From JAUIAI01 sp963732405 (GTDB taxonomy: Bacteria > Pseudomonadota > Gammaproteobacteria > Burkholderiales > Burkholderiaceae_E), in contig CAVSZG010000001.1 of assembly GCA_963732405.1 (NCBI GenBank), positions 1,736,001 to 1,800,000 of the forward strand: a DNA stretch of 64,000 nucleotides. Direction: 5' to 3'. The notes beneath the pieces are model-generated. The model worked only from the letters and a program-made list of their open reading frames with translations, did not search any database and was not told the DNA's origin. Shown in pieces: positions 43,508 through 51,510 of this stretch (its first letter is position 1; each line of letters begins with the position of its first letter). The position numbers were made by a program, and so were the translations under genes.

Positions 43508-43729
43508 TCACTCCGACCGCGCGAACAACCACCGCTCAACGGCAGCACGAGTTGGGACATCCACCGAGTCAAGATCAATCTCGATCTGTCGATTGAAAAT
43601 CGACAACCCGTATAGACCGGCAAGCACGTCCAGGTCGGGCGCCAGCGGAGCTCCCGCCGGCCCAGGGGCCGGACAGGACGAACGCGCGCAATTGATTGCC
43701 GCTTCCAGTTCATGGATGGGAACTTTCAT
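43508..43729 (-). CDS. DUF3717-like small protein of the conjugative module
   Basis: The product is 73 residues starting Met-Lys-Val-Pro-Ile-His-Glu-Leu-Glu-Ala-Ala-Ile-Asn, with Leu-Ala-Pro-Asp and Leu-Ala-Gly-Leu-Tyr-Gly in the middle. This pattern is like the small DUF3717 proteins of Burkholderiales mobile elements. It lies downstream of the ArdC-like gene. A LexA-type box overlaps its predicted promoter. Longer frames upstream run over that promoter and lack a ribosome site. Confidence 0.6.
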   Translation of the reverse strand: MKVPIHELEAAINCARSSCPAPGPAGAPLAPDLDVLAGLYGLSIFNRQIEIDLDSVDVPTRAAVERWLFARSE

Positions 43730-43736
43730 CGATATA

Positions 43737-43765
43737 CTGTATATTTGAACAGTTATTGATGTCAA
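43737..43765 (-). promoter_or_regulatory. Promoter with a LexA-type (SOS) box
   Basis: CTGT-atatttga-ACAG (43737-43752) matches the CTGT-N8-ACAG SOS box. On the minus strand TTGACA (43765-43760) precedes a TATACA -10 (43743-43738) by 16 bases, so LexA binding would cover the -10. The leader would be only a few bases. Confidence 0.6.
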
Positions 43766-43793
43766 GCCGATTCCCATCGATCGGGCCGAATAA

Positions 43794-45824
43794 CTATCGG
43801 CCCACCGAATGTGAGCGCCCTGCGGCCCGGACTTGCAGCTCAACCGCTTTCGCACGAGACGCTTGGATGGAATCGTGCAGCTGGGCGCGAACTTCCGCCA
43901 GGCCACGCTCTCGCTGAAGATCATTGAAGTCCGATCGACTGGTGCCTCGGCGGGCCGCTCGTTGGCGCGGCTCAAAGGTCGGCAGCACCACGGTGCCACC
44001 GACCAGACTGGCCGCCTCCTGCGCCTTTGCCGCGCCAATACCGTTCGAATCAAACTCACCAACAAAGACAAACTGCTTGCCGGCAAGGACGGCCTTCAAT
44101 GAGGACGCGACGGCAGGCAGATTGCCGGCATCCACACCCACGACGACCGGCAACCCGGTTGCCTGATTGACAGTTCGGCCGGTGCTATAACCCTCGGCAA
44201 CCAGGACGACCGCCGTGGCCTCCAGGCTCGTCGTGCTGCCCTCGATAATGTAGAAATTGCCCGACTTCTCGGCACCTTTCATCAGACCCTTCATGCCCCC
44301 AGGGCCGATTCGCTGAAACGATCGGATCTCCCCGGCCGCGTTGCGCAACGGCACGATCAGATAGCCCTTGCGATTCTGGCGAAGGCCTGGATCGGGTTTG
44401 ATCCCCTTGGCCACCAGGTAGGGGTGATCCGCCACCGCCAGGGGCAGCAGCGAAAGGTAGCGCGCCGCCAGCGTTGCCTTGTGGTGGTAAGCAGCAGCCA
44501 CGGCATCCGCGCGCGCCTTGAGGGTGACGGCCGCCGTTTTTGCCAGCTTCACGCGGTCGGCGTTGGACGGCAACGCGCTGAGCTTCCAGGTTCCGCTTTG
44601 ATTCGTGTAGTGATTAAAAATTGATCCCGCCGGGCGCCCATCCAGAAATCCGCGGTAGGCTCCTGCCTGATCCGATCGCTTGGGCTTGTCTCGAACGACG
44701 GGGACCCGATGCCAGCGCCCGTCCATGATGGGGTCGCCCTCGATGATCAGCCCGTAGGCCTGAAGCGCGGCCTTGAACTCTTGCTTCGCATCGACAACCA
44801 CGAGTGCCTTATCCGCTGCCATGATTCGTTCGCTGGCATCGCGTCCTGGATGATGCTTGATGACCTCAAGGGGAGGGCTCTTTGATCTCGACGCCGGGCT
44901 GAGCTGCGAATCGAGGCTGACCCACGGCGCCAGATTGGCCACGAAGTCAACCATGCGCAGGGCATCCCGCGAGGCCACCAGGATCTCCTTGGGGTCTGCC
45001 TTCAAAATCTCGACCCACCCAACGCCGATCTCCGCGTGGTCCTTCGGATCATGCCCAAACTGGAGCCGGGAAGCGAGCAGGTAGCTGTAGAGCTGTATGC
45101 GCAACTCTTCGAGCGCATACTCTGGCGTGCCCTGAGGAAACCGGTCATTGCGATCAAGCCGAGACAGGTGCCCGGTCCACTGACCCACCACCCGCAACGC
45201 GGTGCGCAGGTACGCCTCCTCGTTGTCGAATGATTCTCGCCGTGGCATCAAGATCGTATCGCTCATCTGATCATAGCGCGCCGGCCCATCGGTGGCCTCA
45301 AATCGAGCCCCGCAGGCCTGGATGATCGCGTTGACGCGCTCGCACGTTCGGGCGCGATCAATCGTCGGCGCCGACCAGGGTTCGATGCCTCGAATCTGCT
45401 CGGCATTGAACACGTTGATCATCGCGAGCACCGGCCGACTCACCGCGCGCTCCGTGCGCACGGTCCGACCCTGCGCCGTGACGGACTGCTCACTGATGCT
45501 CTTTTTCCAGAACGCGATCGGCGCGGCACGCTCCCCTGCCTTGATGCGCCAGCCGCGGCTCGCCGCGTCGGCGAAGGTGAGCCATCGAGGATCACGATAG
45601 CCTGCAGACGCCAGCGTCAGCGCATTGATCCCCTGGTAGGGTTTGCCGGTGAGCGGATTGAACGGGGCGGGCGGTGCCACATCCCATCGGCGCAGAAACG
45701 GTGACGTACCGGCCTCGATGTTCGCAATGATCAGCCCCGTCAGGCGGGTCGCGTTGGCGCTCGTGATCACCCCCGGCGTTTTGCGTGTCGCAGGGTCGGG
45801 GTGCCCTGAGGGCGTGATGCTCAT
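43794..45824 (-). CDS. ArdC-like/Toprim protein of a conjugative element
   Basis: The product is 676 residues. The N-terminal part (Gly-Lys-Pro-Tyr-Gln-Gly-Ile-Asn, Trp-Leu-Thr-Phe) matches the ArdC single-strand-DNA-binding domain. The following metallopeptidase motif His-Glu-x2-His is replaced by Arg211-Val-Val-Gly-Gln215, although the adjacent Trp-Thr-Gly-His-x-Ser-Arg is kept. The peptidase is therefore probably dead. The C-terminal half has a Toprim-like fold (Val-Ala-Glu-Gly-Tyr, Gly-Glu-Phe-Asp-Ser-Asn-Gly), as in mobile-element primases. It may protect or prime transferred DNA. It overlaps the small gene upstream by 4 bp. Confidence 0.8.
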   Translation of the reverse strand: MSITPSGHPDPATRKTPGVITSANATRLTGLIIANIEAGTSPFLRRWDVAPPAPFNPLTGKPYQGINALTLASAGYRDPRWLTFADAASRGWRIKAGERAAPIAFWKKSISEQSVTAQGRTVRTERAVSRPVLAMINVFNAEQIRGIEPWSAPTIDRARTCERVNAIIQACGARFEATDGPARYDQMSDTILMPRRESFDNEEAYLRTALRVVGQWTGHLSRLDRNDRFPQGTPEYALEELRIQLYSYLLASRLQFGHDPKDHAEIGVGWVEILKADPKEILVASRDALRMVDFVANLAPWVSLDSQLSPASRSKSPPLEVIKHHPGRDASERIMAADKALVVVDAKQEFKAALQAYGLIIEGDPIMDGRWHRVPVVRDKPKRSDQAGAYRGFLDGRPAGSIFNHYTNQSGTWKLSALPSNADRVKLAKTAAVTLKARADAVAAAYHHKATLAARYLSLLPLAVADHPYLVAKGIKPDPGLRQNRKGYLIVPLRNAAGEIRSFQRIGPGGMKGLMKGAEKSGNFYIIEGSTTSLEATAVVLVAEGYSTGRTVNQATGLPVVVGVDAGNLPAVASSLKAVLAGKQFVFVGEFDSNGIGAAKAQEAASLVGGTVVLPTFEPRQRAARRGTSRSDFNDLQRERGLAEVRAQLHDSIQASRAKAVELQVRAAGRSHSVGR

Positions 45825-46084
45825 TCCCGTTCCTCGAGCGCTTGCGATGGCGGCTGATCGGAAAGGGCGGCCATCGCCGACGACTCATCCAGCGCCGTCT
45901 CTTCGAATTCGCCAAGCAGGTCGGCCACCTCGGGCGACATTTCAACCATCAGGCCTGGGTGATCGTCCAGCAGCTCGAGGACGTGATCGGCCTGGGCGGC
46001 GACAATGGTTCGCGGATCAATCGGGCTGTCATTGAGAGGGCGTTGCGGCGAACGCCGCCCGAAGCTTTTCAGCATATTGCGCAT
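45821..46084 (-). CDS. Small acidic protein of the conjugative module
   Basis: The product is 87 residues. The ATG at 46084 has GGAGG eight bases upstream. The protein is acidic with a helical middle (Asp-His-Val-Leu-Glu-Leu-Leu-Asp-Asp). No family is recognised. It overlaps the end of the VirB1 pseudogene upstream and the start of the ArdC-like gene downstream (ATGA), so it is part of the same transcript. Confidence 0.65.
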   Translation of the reverse strand: MRNMLKSFGRRSPQRPLNDSPIDPRTIVAAQADHVLELLDDHPGLMVEMSPEVADLLGEFEETALDESSAMAALSDQPPSQALEERE

Positions 46085-46620
46085 CGTTAATGCCTCCATA
46101 GGGCACATCAAAGGGAACCTGCAGCGGACTCGCCCTGGCTTGCTGATCGCCCACGCGCTCCTCGTCCGCGAAGGAATAGCCAGTCACGCGCTGAACGTAA
46201 CCATTCCGAAAACCTGCCTGGGGGTCGCCGGTGTTGTAGATCGACAAAGCCGCGAGCACTGCGCTTCTGACCGGGTCCGTGGATCGCGACAGCCCGCGCA
46301 TACGCCTCACTCAGGATCGTCGTCCCGACGAAGATATTCACACAGGGGTCGAGCAGCTCGGACGCCTGCACGTTGAACCGCTGCAGGTGCTGGCTGTTGA
46401 CCTGCATGAGCCAGATATCCACGCTGATATTGCGCGCCAAGAGATCGGCCAATAGTGCTGCTGCGTCCACCGATGAGGTGAGTTTAGGCAACGGCCTGGC
46501 GGGGTTCGTGGCGATCGCCAGCGCCTGGCCGGCCGACTCAGCCTGGATCACAGCCTGAACCGTGCCAGCGTCGACCCCGTTGCTGCACGCGGCGATCAAA
46601 GCCAGTTCCACCCCCTTCAT
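46029..46620 (-). pseudogene. VirB1-like lytic transglycosylase, frameshifted
   Basis: The first part (Met-Lys-Gly-Val-Glu-Leu-Ala-Leu-Ile, Ala-Val-Ile-Gln-Ala-Glu-Ser with the catalytic Glu, then Asp-Ile-Trp-Leu-Met-Gln-Val-Asn) is a VirB1-type SLT domain. After Ala-Ile-His-Gly-Pro-Gly near 46285 the reading frame changes, and the conserved Ala-Leu-Ser-Ile-Tyr-Asn-Thr-Gly continues in another frame to 46029. A single indel breaks the gene, unless it is a sequencing error. The catalytic Glu lies before the break. It overlaps TraB by 4 bp. Confidence 0.8.
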
Positions 46621-47903
46621 GCGGCGGGCCTCCAGTTGGTCGCAAACACCACATGCACATCGAACAATCGGGCCCAAGCGTTCACGGTGGCTTCCTGAAC
46701 CATCGCGATGGGTGCAGCAAAGCGCGTCCATGCGAAATTGCTACTCACGATCAAGGTATCGGCCCCTGACAACAACGACATCACGACAGGCCAGGGCACG
46801 AACGCCTCGAAGCAAATGAGCGGCCCGACCCGCCGCTGGGCAAGCTCCACGATATTCGGTCGATCCAGCCTGGGCCACAGTGCCGAGGCAATGGGCACCG
46901 ACAGTCGCTGCGTGTAAAGCTCTCGTCCATCAGGGTGCTGCGAAGAGAACTCGAACAAAACCGCCTCATAGCCCTTCGTCGGCAGGGTCCGCAGCCCGCC
47001 AGCGATCACGATTCGATCAGGCGTGTGCTCAGCGAACAGGGGCGCGGCCGCACCAACCGTGAGGCCGGCAATGCTCTCGGGCAGTACCAGCACCTTGGCC
47101 GCATCCTGACGCAGTGCATACGCCGCCCTGACCATCGCGCGATACCCCATCGCTAAGTCGAGCCCTGGGTGGCTGGTTTTGACCTGTGTGTCACTGCCTG
47201 CCCAGCCAACCGGTGGGCCCTGTCGCGGGTGCGGGGACGTCGTCCAGATGAACAGCGCCACCGGCAGCACGATCAACAACGGCCGTCTGACGATCTGCGA
47301 AATCAGCCATATCCCGCCCAGAAACCCGAGCACGCCGGTCGCCGGGGCGATGAACGCGCTCGCCGCGAATGGGTAGGCAACATGAACCAGGCCCCACGGC
47401 GGAACCAGCCCCAGCAAGGCCACGCCGACCAGTCGCGCGAACAGCCATCGATCATTGATCCGCCACAGCAGCGCCCACGGCACCGTATTCAGGGCAGAAA
47501 GGGCCACCCAAAGCACGAGGCCCACCCCAATCTGCCAGGCCCTTTCGTCATAGAACCCATACCAGGCAGGCACAAGCAGCCAATTGACCACCAGGTAGTA
47601 CACGAACATGCTCAACGCAGCACCACGCCGGCTCGCACTCCAAGCCCACGCCAAGGGAACGAAATACAGAAGGGCATAGCCGGCGACGCTGCTGATCCCC
47701 ACCACACCCAGCGTCCCCCCCAGGAGCACCAGCCAGGCCTGGGGCGCAATGCCCCCGATCAGCCGCGGATAGGCGTGCTGCGCGTCCACACAGTCCTCAC
47801 CAGGCCGCGCGCCTCGGACAGAGGCAGCGGACCAAAGTAGCGCAAACGGCTTGAGCCCCGGCCTTGAGCGGATGCACAGCCCCAACAGTCCCGACGACTG
47901 CAT
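46617..47903 (-). CDS. traB: Conjugal transfer TraB-like membrane protein (nitrilase-type domain)
   Basis: The product is 428 residues. About six membrane helices in the first 230 residues precede a soluble nitrilase-type domain. That domain shows Val-Leu-Pro-Glu-Ser and Ile-Cys-Phe-Glu, giving Glu and Cys of the catalytic set. This matches the TraB proteins of integrative conjugative elements, which resemble apolipoprotein N-acyltransferase. It is first in the module TraB, VirB1, small protein, ArdC-like and DUF3717-like. No mating-pair ATPase, relaxase or coupling protein is in the window, so the element is a remnant. Confidence 0.8.
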   Translation of the reverse strand: MQSSGLLGLCIRSRPGLKPFALLWSAASVRGARPGEDCVDAQHAYPRLIGGIAPQAWLVLLGGTLGVVGISSVAGYALLYFVPLAWAWSASRRGAALSMFVYYLVVNWLLVPAWYGFYDERAWQIGVGLVLWVALSALNTVPWALLWRINDRWLFARLVGVALLGLVPPWGLVHVAYPFAASAFIAPATGVLGFLGGIWLISQIVRRPLLIVLPVALFIWTTSPHPRQGPPVGWAGSDTQVKTSHPGLDLAMGYRAMVRAAYALRQDAAKVLVLPESIAGLTVGAAAPLFAEHTPDRIVIAGGLRTLPTKGYEAVLFEFSSQHPDGRELYTQRLSVPIASALWPRLDRPNIVELAQRRVGPLICFEAFVPWPVVMSLLSGADTLIVSSNFAWTRFAAPIAMVQEATVNAWARLFDVHVVFATNWRPAA

Positions 47904-48002
47904 TGGCTGATCGCGTCGCGGTCGGCCAGAACGTTAAGCGTGATCGCCTAACGTGCAATCCCCAACTTGCACGATTCAGTCCTCTTCAACAAGTCGGAAA
48001 AT

Positions 48003-48031
48003 TTGACGCTAGACCGCGGAGCTTATGAATA
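48003..48031 (+). promoter_or_regulatory. Weak promoter candidate before the metzincin gene
   Basis: TTGACG (48003-48008) with TATGAA at 15 bp or TGAATA at 17 bp. It is 43 bp upstream of the ATG at 48074. Low confidence because the -10 is ambiguous. Confidence 0.3.
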
Positions 48032-48073
48032 ACCCCTAGTGCCTGCACGACTTCTCAATACACGGAGGCTGAA

Positions 48074-50257
48074 ATGGCCGGAGATCTTGATGTAAAAGAA
48101 ACTGCGATTCTCGAAGGGGTCGCTGGCCCTGAGGCTTTCGCCGCTACGCCTCCCACGGGAGGATATCCGATTCATCGCTATGGACGAGTGTCGATCATCG
48201 CCGAACTGGGTGGTCCCGACTCGGCGAACAGTCCACCGGCGGGGCCCATGATGGCATTGGATCGCCTCAACAGTGTTGAGAGGCTTGGACTGGATGCACT
48301 TTGGCTTCGACAGTCTCCAAGCTTCCGGCTTGCCAAGCAAACGCGTCCGCGGGCCGGTGAATCGTGGGACATGCACAGATGTGTATCGATAGGTCGCGTG
48401 CCGGAGAATCGAAGCATGGCGGTAGGCGCGCAGGCAGCCGGGCCAACGAGTTTGTATCTTGAGGGCAAAGTCGCAGTTGGCCTCGTGATCGTGCAAGGAC
48501 CGACGCCTGAACTAAGGTTCAGTGAACAAGAATTAGTCAAGGTTGTCGCGGAAGTTCAAAATGGACTTGGGTTTCTCGCGACGTCTAATCCGCTGGCAGA
48601 AGTCACCTTTACCTATGATATTCAGAACGTCGCGCTTTCAATCGCGGCGGATCCGAGTGCACCTGATCTAGAGGCACACTGGCGGAATCCCGCAATGGGG
48701 GCACTTGGATTCAGCCAAGACTGGGCCGGTGTGTCGGCATACGTCGAGTCGATCCGGACGAGACTTCGAACCCGCTGGGCGTACTGTGCGTTCGTTACAA
48801 AGTATCCGCTCGGGCATTTCGCGTATGCCTCAATCGGCGGGCCGCGCCTGGTGATGGATTACAACAACGATGGATGGGGACCAGACAACATCGATCGAGT
48901 CTTCGCCCATGAAACAGGGCATATATTCGGCTGCCCCGATGAATATGCCTCCAGTGGCTGCAATTGCGGCGGCGCTTGGGGTCGATACGGAATCGCCAAT
49001 AGCAACTGTGAAAATTGCGCCGGCGGCGGTGGCGTTCAATGCCTAATGAAGGCGAACACGTTCAACCTTTGCGTACACACGCGCAGTCACCTGGGTTGGT
49101 CGCCCCGGCTAGTCGTGGGAAACCTAGGATACGACGCTGGCGGTTGGCGCGTTGATCGTCACCCGCGCATGCTGGCTGATACGACAGGAGACGGTCGGGC
49201 AGATATCGTTGGATTCGGGAACGCGGGAGTCTATGTTGCACGTGCGCTGACGGATGGACGACACGAGGCGCCTCAACTCGTCGTTGCTAACTTCGGGTAT
49301 GTCGCAGGGGGGTGGAGGGTTGACCGACATCCGCGTTTACTGGTTGATACGACAGGCGATGGGCGAGCCGACATCGTTGGATTCGGCAACTCGGGCGTTT
49401 ATGTTTCTCGCGCGAGACCGGACGGGACATTCACGGAGCCGGAGTTGGTTGTGGCGAATTTTGGCTATAGTGCCGGTGGTTGGCGAGTCGACAGGCATCC
49501 GCGGTTTTTAGCCGATACAACCGGTGATGGGCGGGCGGACATCGTTGGCTTCGGCAATTCAGGGGTGTATGTTTCGCGCGCGCATCCGGATGGGACCTAT
49601 GCGGCGCCGACTTTGGTATTGGCGAGTTTTGGATACGACGCCGGTGGCTGGCGTGTCGATCAGCATCCTCGCTTTTTGGCCGATACGACAGGAAGTGGGC
49701 GGGCCGACATAGTCGGCTTCGGCAATGAGGGTGTGTGGATTTCGCGTTCTCGGCCCGACGGAACCTTTGCCCCGCCGGAGTTGGTGATTGCAAATTTCGG
49801 CTACGTAGCTGGTGGCTGGCGGGTTGATAGACATCCGCGCTTTCTTGCTGATACCACCGGAGATGGTAGGGCTGATATCGTCGGCTTCGGAAATGCGGGA
49901 GTGTATGTGTCGCGCGCAAACGACGACGGAAGTTATGGTGCGCCCGAGTTGGTCGTCACGAACTTCGGCTACAACGCCGGCGGATGGCAAGTCGACCGGC
50001 ATCCGCGATTTCTGGCCGATATAACGGGAGACGGCCGGGCCGACATCGTGGGATTCGGGGATGCCGGCGTCTATATATCGCGCAATCTGACTGCGGGAGG
50101 GTTTGATGCTCCGAGTCTGATCATCAAGAACTTCGGGTACAACGCCGGTGGGTGGCTAGTCGATCGGCATCCCCGCTTTCTGGCCGATACGACCGGCGAC
50201 GGGCGGGTCGATGTGGTCGGGTTCGGAAATGACGGAGTTTGGTTCTCGTCAATGTGA
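48074..50257 (+). CDS. Metzincin-type metallopeptidase fused to a seven-repeat FG-GAP/lectin-like propeller
   Basis: The product is 727 residues with GGAGG before the ATG. No signal peptide is seen. Residues 1-350 hold the zinc motif His279-Glu280-Thr-Gly-His283-Ile-Phe-Gly286-Cys-Pro-Asp289, the HExxHxxGxxD form of metzincins, and a downstream Met (Cys-Leu-Met-Lys) as a possible Met-turn. Residues 350-727 contain seven repeats of about 55 residues with Gly-Trp-Arg-Val-Asp-Arg-His-Pro-Arg and Asp-Thr-Thr-Gly-Asp-Gly-Arg-Ala-Asp-Ile-Val-Gly-Phe-Gly. These are calcium-loop FG-GAP blades like the fungal PVL lectin. A sugar-targeted protease is suggested; export is unclear. Confidence 0.8.
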   Translation: MAGDLDVKETAILEGVAGPEAFAATPPTGGYPIHRYGRVSIIAELGGPDSANSPPAGPMMALDRLNSVERLGLDALWLRQSPSFRLAKQTRPRAGESWDMHRCVSIGRVPENRSMAVGAQAAGPTSLYLEGKVAVGLVIVQGPTPELRFSEQELVKVVAEVQNGLGFLATSNPLAEVTFTYDIQNVALSIAADPSAPDLEAHWRNPAMGALGFSQDWAGVSAYVESIRTRLRTRWAYCAFVTKYPLGHFAYASIGGPRLVMDYNNDGWGPDNIDRVFAHETGHIFGCPDEYASSGCNCGGAWGRYGIANSNCENCAGGGGVQCLMKANTFNLCVHTRSHLGWSPRLVVGNLGYDAGGWRVDRHPRMLADTTGDGRADIVGFGNAGVYVARALTDGRHEAPQLVVANFGYVAGGWRVDRHPRLLVDTTGDGRADIVGFGNSGVYVSRARPDGTFTEPELVVANFGYSAGGWRVDRHPRFLADTTGDGRADIVGFGNSGVYVSRAHPDGTYAAPTLVLASFGYDAGGWRVDQHPRFLADTTGSGRADIVGFGNEGVWISRSRPDGTFAPPELVIANFGYVAGGWRVDRHPRFLADTTGDGRADIVGFGNAGVYVSRANDDGSYGAPELVVTNFGYNAGGWQVDRHPRFLADITGDGRADIVGFGDAGVYISRNLTAGGFDAPSLIIKNFGYNAGGWLVDRHPRFLADTTGDGRVDVVGFGNDGVWFSSM

Positions 50258-50346
50258 CTAACTCGATGATGCACGAGACCGTCTGAGCGAGCAATCTTTG
50301 ACTCCACTGGCGTCGATTCCGAAGTTGGACGCGCGGGCGGTGTAGT

Positions 50347-50706
50347 ATGACTTCCGAGGAAAGGGAGTTAATTTCGGTGCCTATAAGCGAACTCTTAGTT
50401 ATTTTGTCGATGTCCGCCTTGAAGACGAGCGCTTTTGATGCGTCGCAATTGACAATCTTGCAGAGTGCTTCTCCGAGAGTTTTCATTGTCTCCGGAGACA
50501 CTCCCCATCTGGGTGATCGCCTTCGACACAACGCGTCAGTGGCAGTTGCCACCGAAGACGAAGTCCCTTCTGCTGTTCTGGATACTTTGACGCCGTCAGA
50601 ACGGCTGTTTGTCAATGGGTGGCGCTTACGCAAATCGCAAAGCGGTAAATCGCGTGCGGGAGACGGCATGCCGTGGGATTCACCTAGCTTCGAGCCTCCG
50701 GATTAG
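50347..50706 (+). CDS. Small protein upstream of the TIR gene, unknown family
   Basis: The product is 119 residues. The N-terminal 50 residues are mixed hydrophobic and helical, with Ile-Ser-Glu-Leu-Leu-Val-Ile-Leu-Ser. The C-terminal third is charged and Pro-rich. It ends 7 bp before the TIR gene start, so they are probably cotranscribed. I do not recognise a family. A partner, inhibitor or sensor of the TIR protein is a reasonable guess. No clear ribosome site precedes the ATG. Confidence 0.5.
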   Translation: MTSEERELISVPISELLVILSMSALKTSAFDASQLTILQSASPRVFIVSGDTPHLGDRLRHNASVAVATEDEVPSAVLDTLTPSERLFVNGWRLRKSQSGKSRAGDGMPWDSPSFEPPD

Positions 50707-50713
50707 AAAATTT

Positions 50714-51427
50714 ATGGATCATCGCCCCAAGATTTTTATCAGCTACAGTCACGAGGACGAAGTTCCATGGAAAAACTTCGTGGTAAGCCATCTCCGAGTC
50801 GCAGAGTATCAGGGCGAATTCGAGCTTTGGGACGACCGAGGAATTCCGGGCGGAAGCGACTGGAAAGCTGAAATCTCTTCTGCACTATCAAAAGCTAGTA
50901 TCGCAATTTTGCTTATATCTCGGCATTCCTTGTCTTCTGATTTCATTTTGACCCACGAAATCCCGATCATGCTCGAGAGGCGCGCACGCGAAGGGCTTCT
51001 AGTCTATCCAATTCTACTTACCGACTGCAATTGGAAGACCGTCGACGCACTGCGAACCCTGAATGTCCGACCTGTCGACGGGGCGCCGCTCGCAATGATG
51101 GCTAAAGCAAAGCGTGAGAAAGCAATGTCAGCCATCGCTAAAGAGATTAGCGAGTTGATCCAGCCGACATCACGTGCCAAAACAATTAGCCAGCTAGCGC
51201 CTGCGCTAGCGACCCCGACAATAGAACGATCGCGCTTGACTAGACGGCAAATATCAGTTGGCGTTAGTGTCATTTGCCTTGCAGGTGTTCTTGTCCTCGC
51301 TCTTCGCTATTTTTGGGAACCGTCTACCTCTATCTCTGCTAAGCCCGTCTGCAGCCCTCAGGCAGAGTACGGCCTCTCATCATGCGAAAGCATAAATGCC
51401 CGAGACATCACAATTAATGGAAAATAG
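50714..51427 (+). CDS. TIR domain protein with C-terminal membrane anchor
   Basis: The product is 237 residues. Residues 4-150 form a TIR fold, with Lys-Ile-Phe-Ile-Ser-Tyr-Ser-His as strand A. Trp-Asp-Asp-Arg-Gly-Ile-Pro-Gly-Gly follows as the BB-loop region, and His-Glu-Ile-Pro-Ile-Met in the position where TIR NADases carry the catalytic Glu. A membrane helix spans about 178-198, and the last 35 residues would be periplasmic with two Cys. Bacterial TIR proteins often degrade NAD+ in phage defence. Membrane anchoring would place the effector beside the envelope. ATG at 50714 has no strong ribosome site. Confidence 0.8.
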   Translation: MDHRPKIFISYSHEDEVPWKNFVVSHLRVAEYQGEFELWDDRGIPGGSDWKAEISSALSKASIAILLISRHSLSSDFILTHEIPIMLERRAREGLLVYPILLTDCNWKTVDALRTLNVRPVDGAPLAMMAKAKREKAMSAIAKEISELIQPTSRAKTISQLAPALATPTIERSRLTRRQISVGVSVICLAGVLVLALRYFWEPSTSISAKPVCSPQAEYGLSSCESINARDITINGK

Positions 51428-51510
51428 GAATAATGTTTTAGGTCAAGCGCGTTCGGCAGGCATTCCGAAGCCTATCAGCTTCAAGCTCACTTGTTTAATG
51501 GTTGTTTCAC

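Noticed and set aside
46373..47840. Plus-strand frames opposite TraB and VirB1
   Set aside because: TraB topology and the nitrilase motif on the minus strand are convincing. The plus frames are low-complexity Arg/Pro/Gln-rich shadows.
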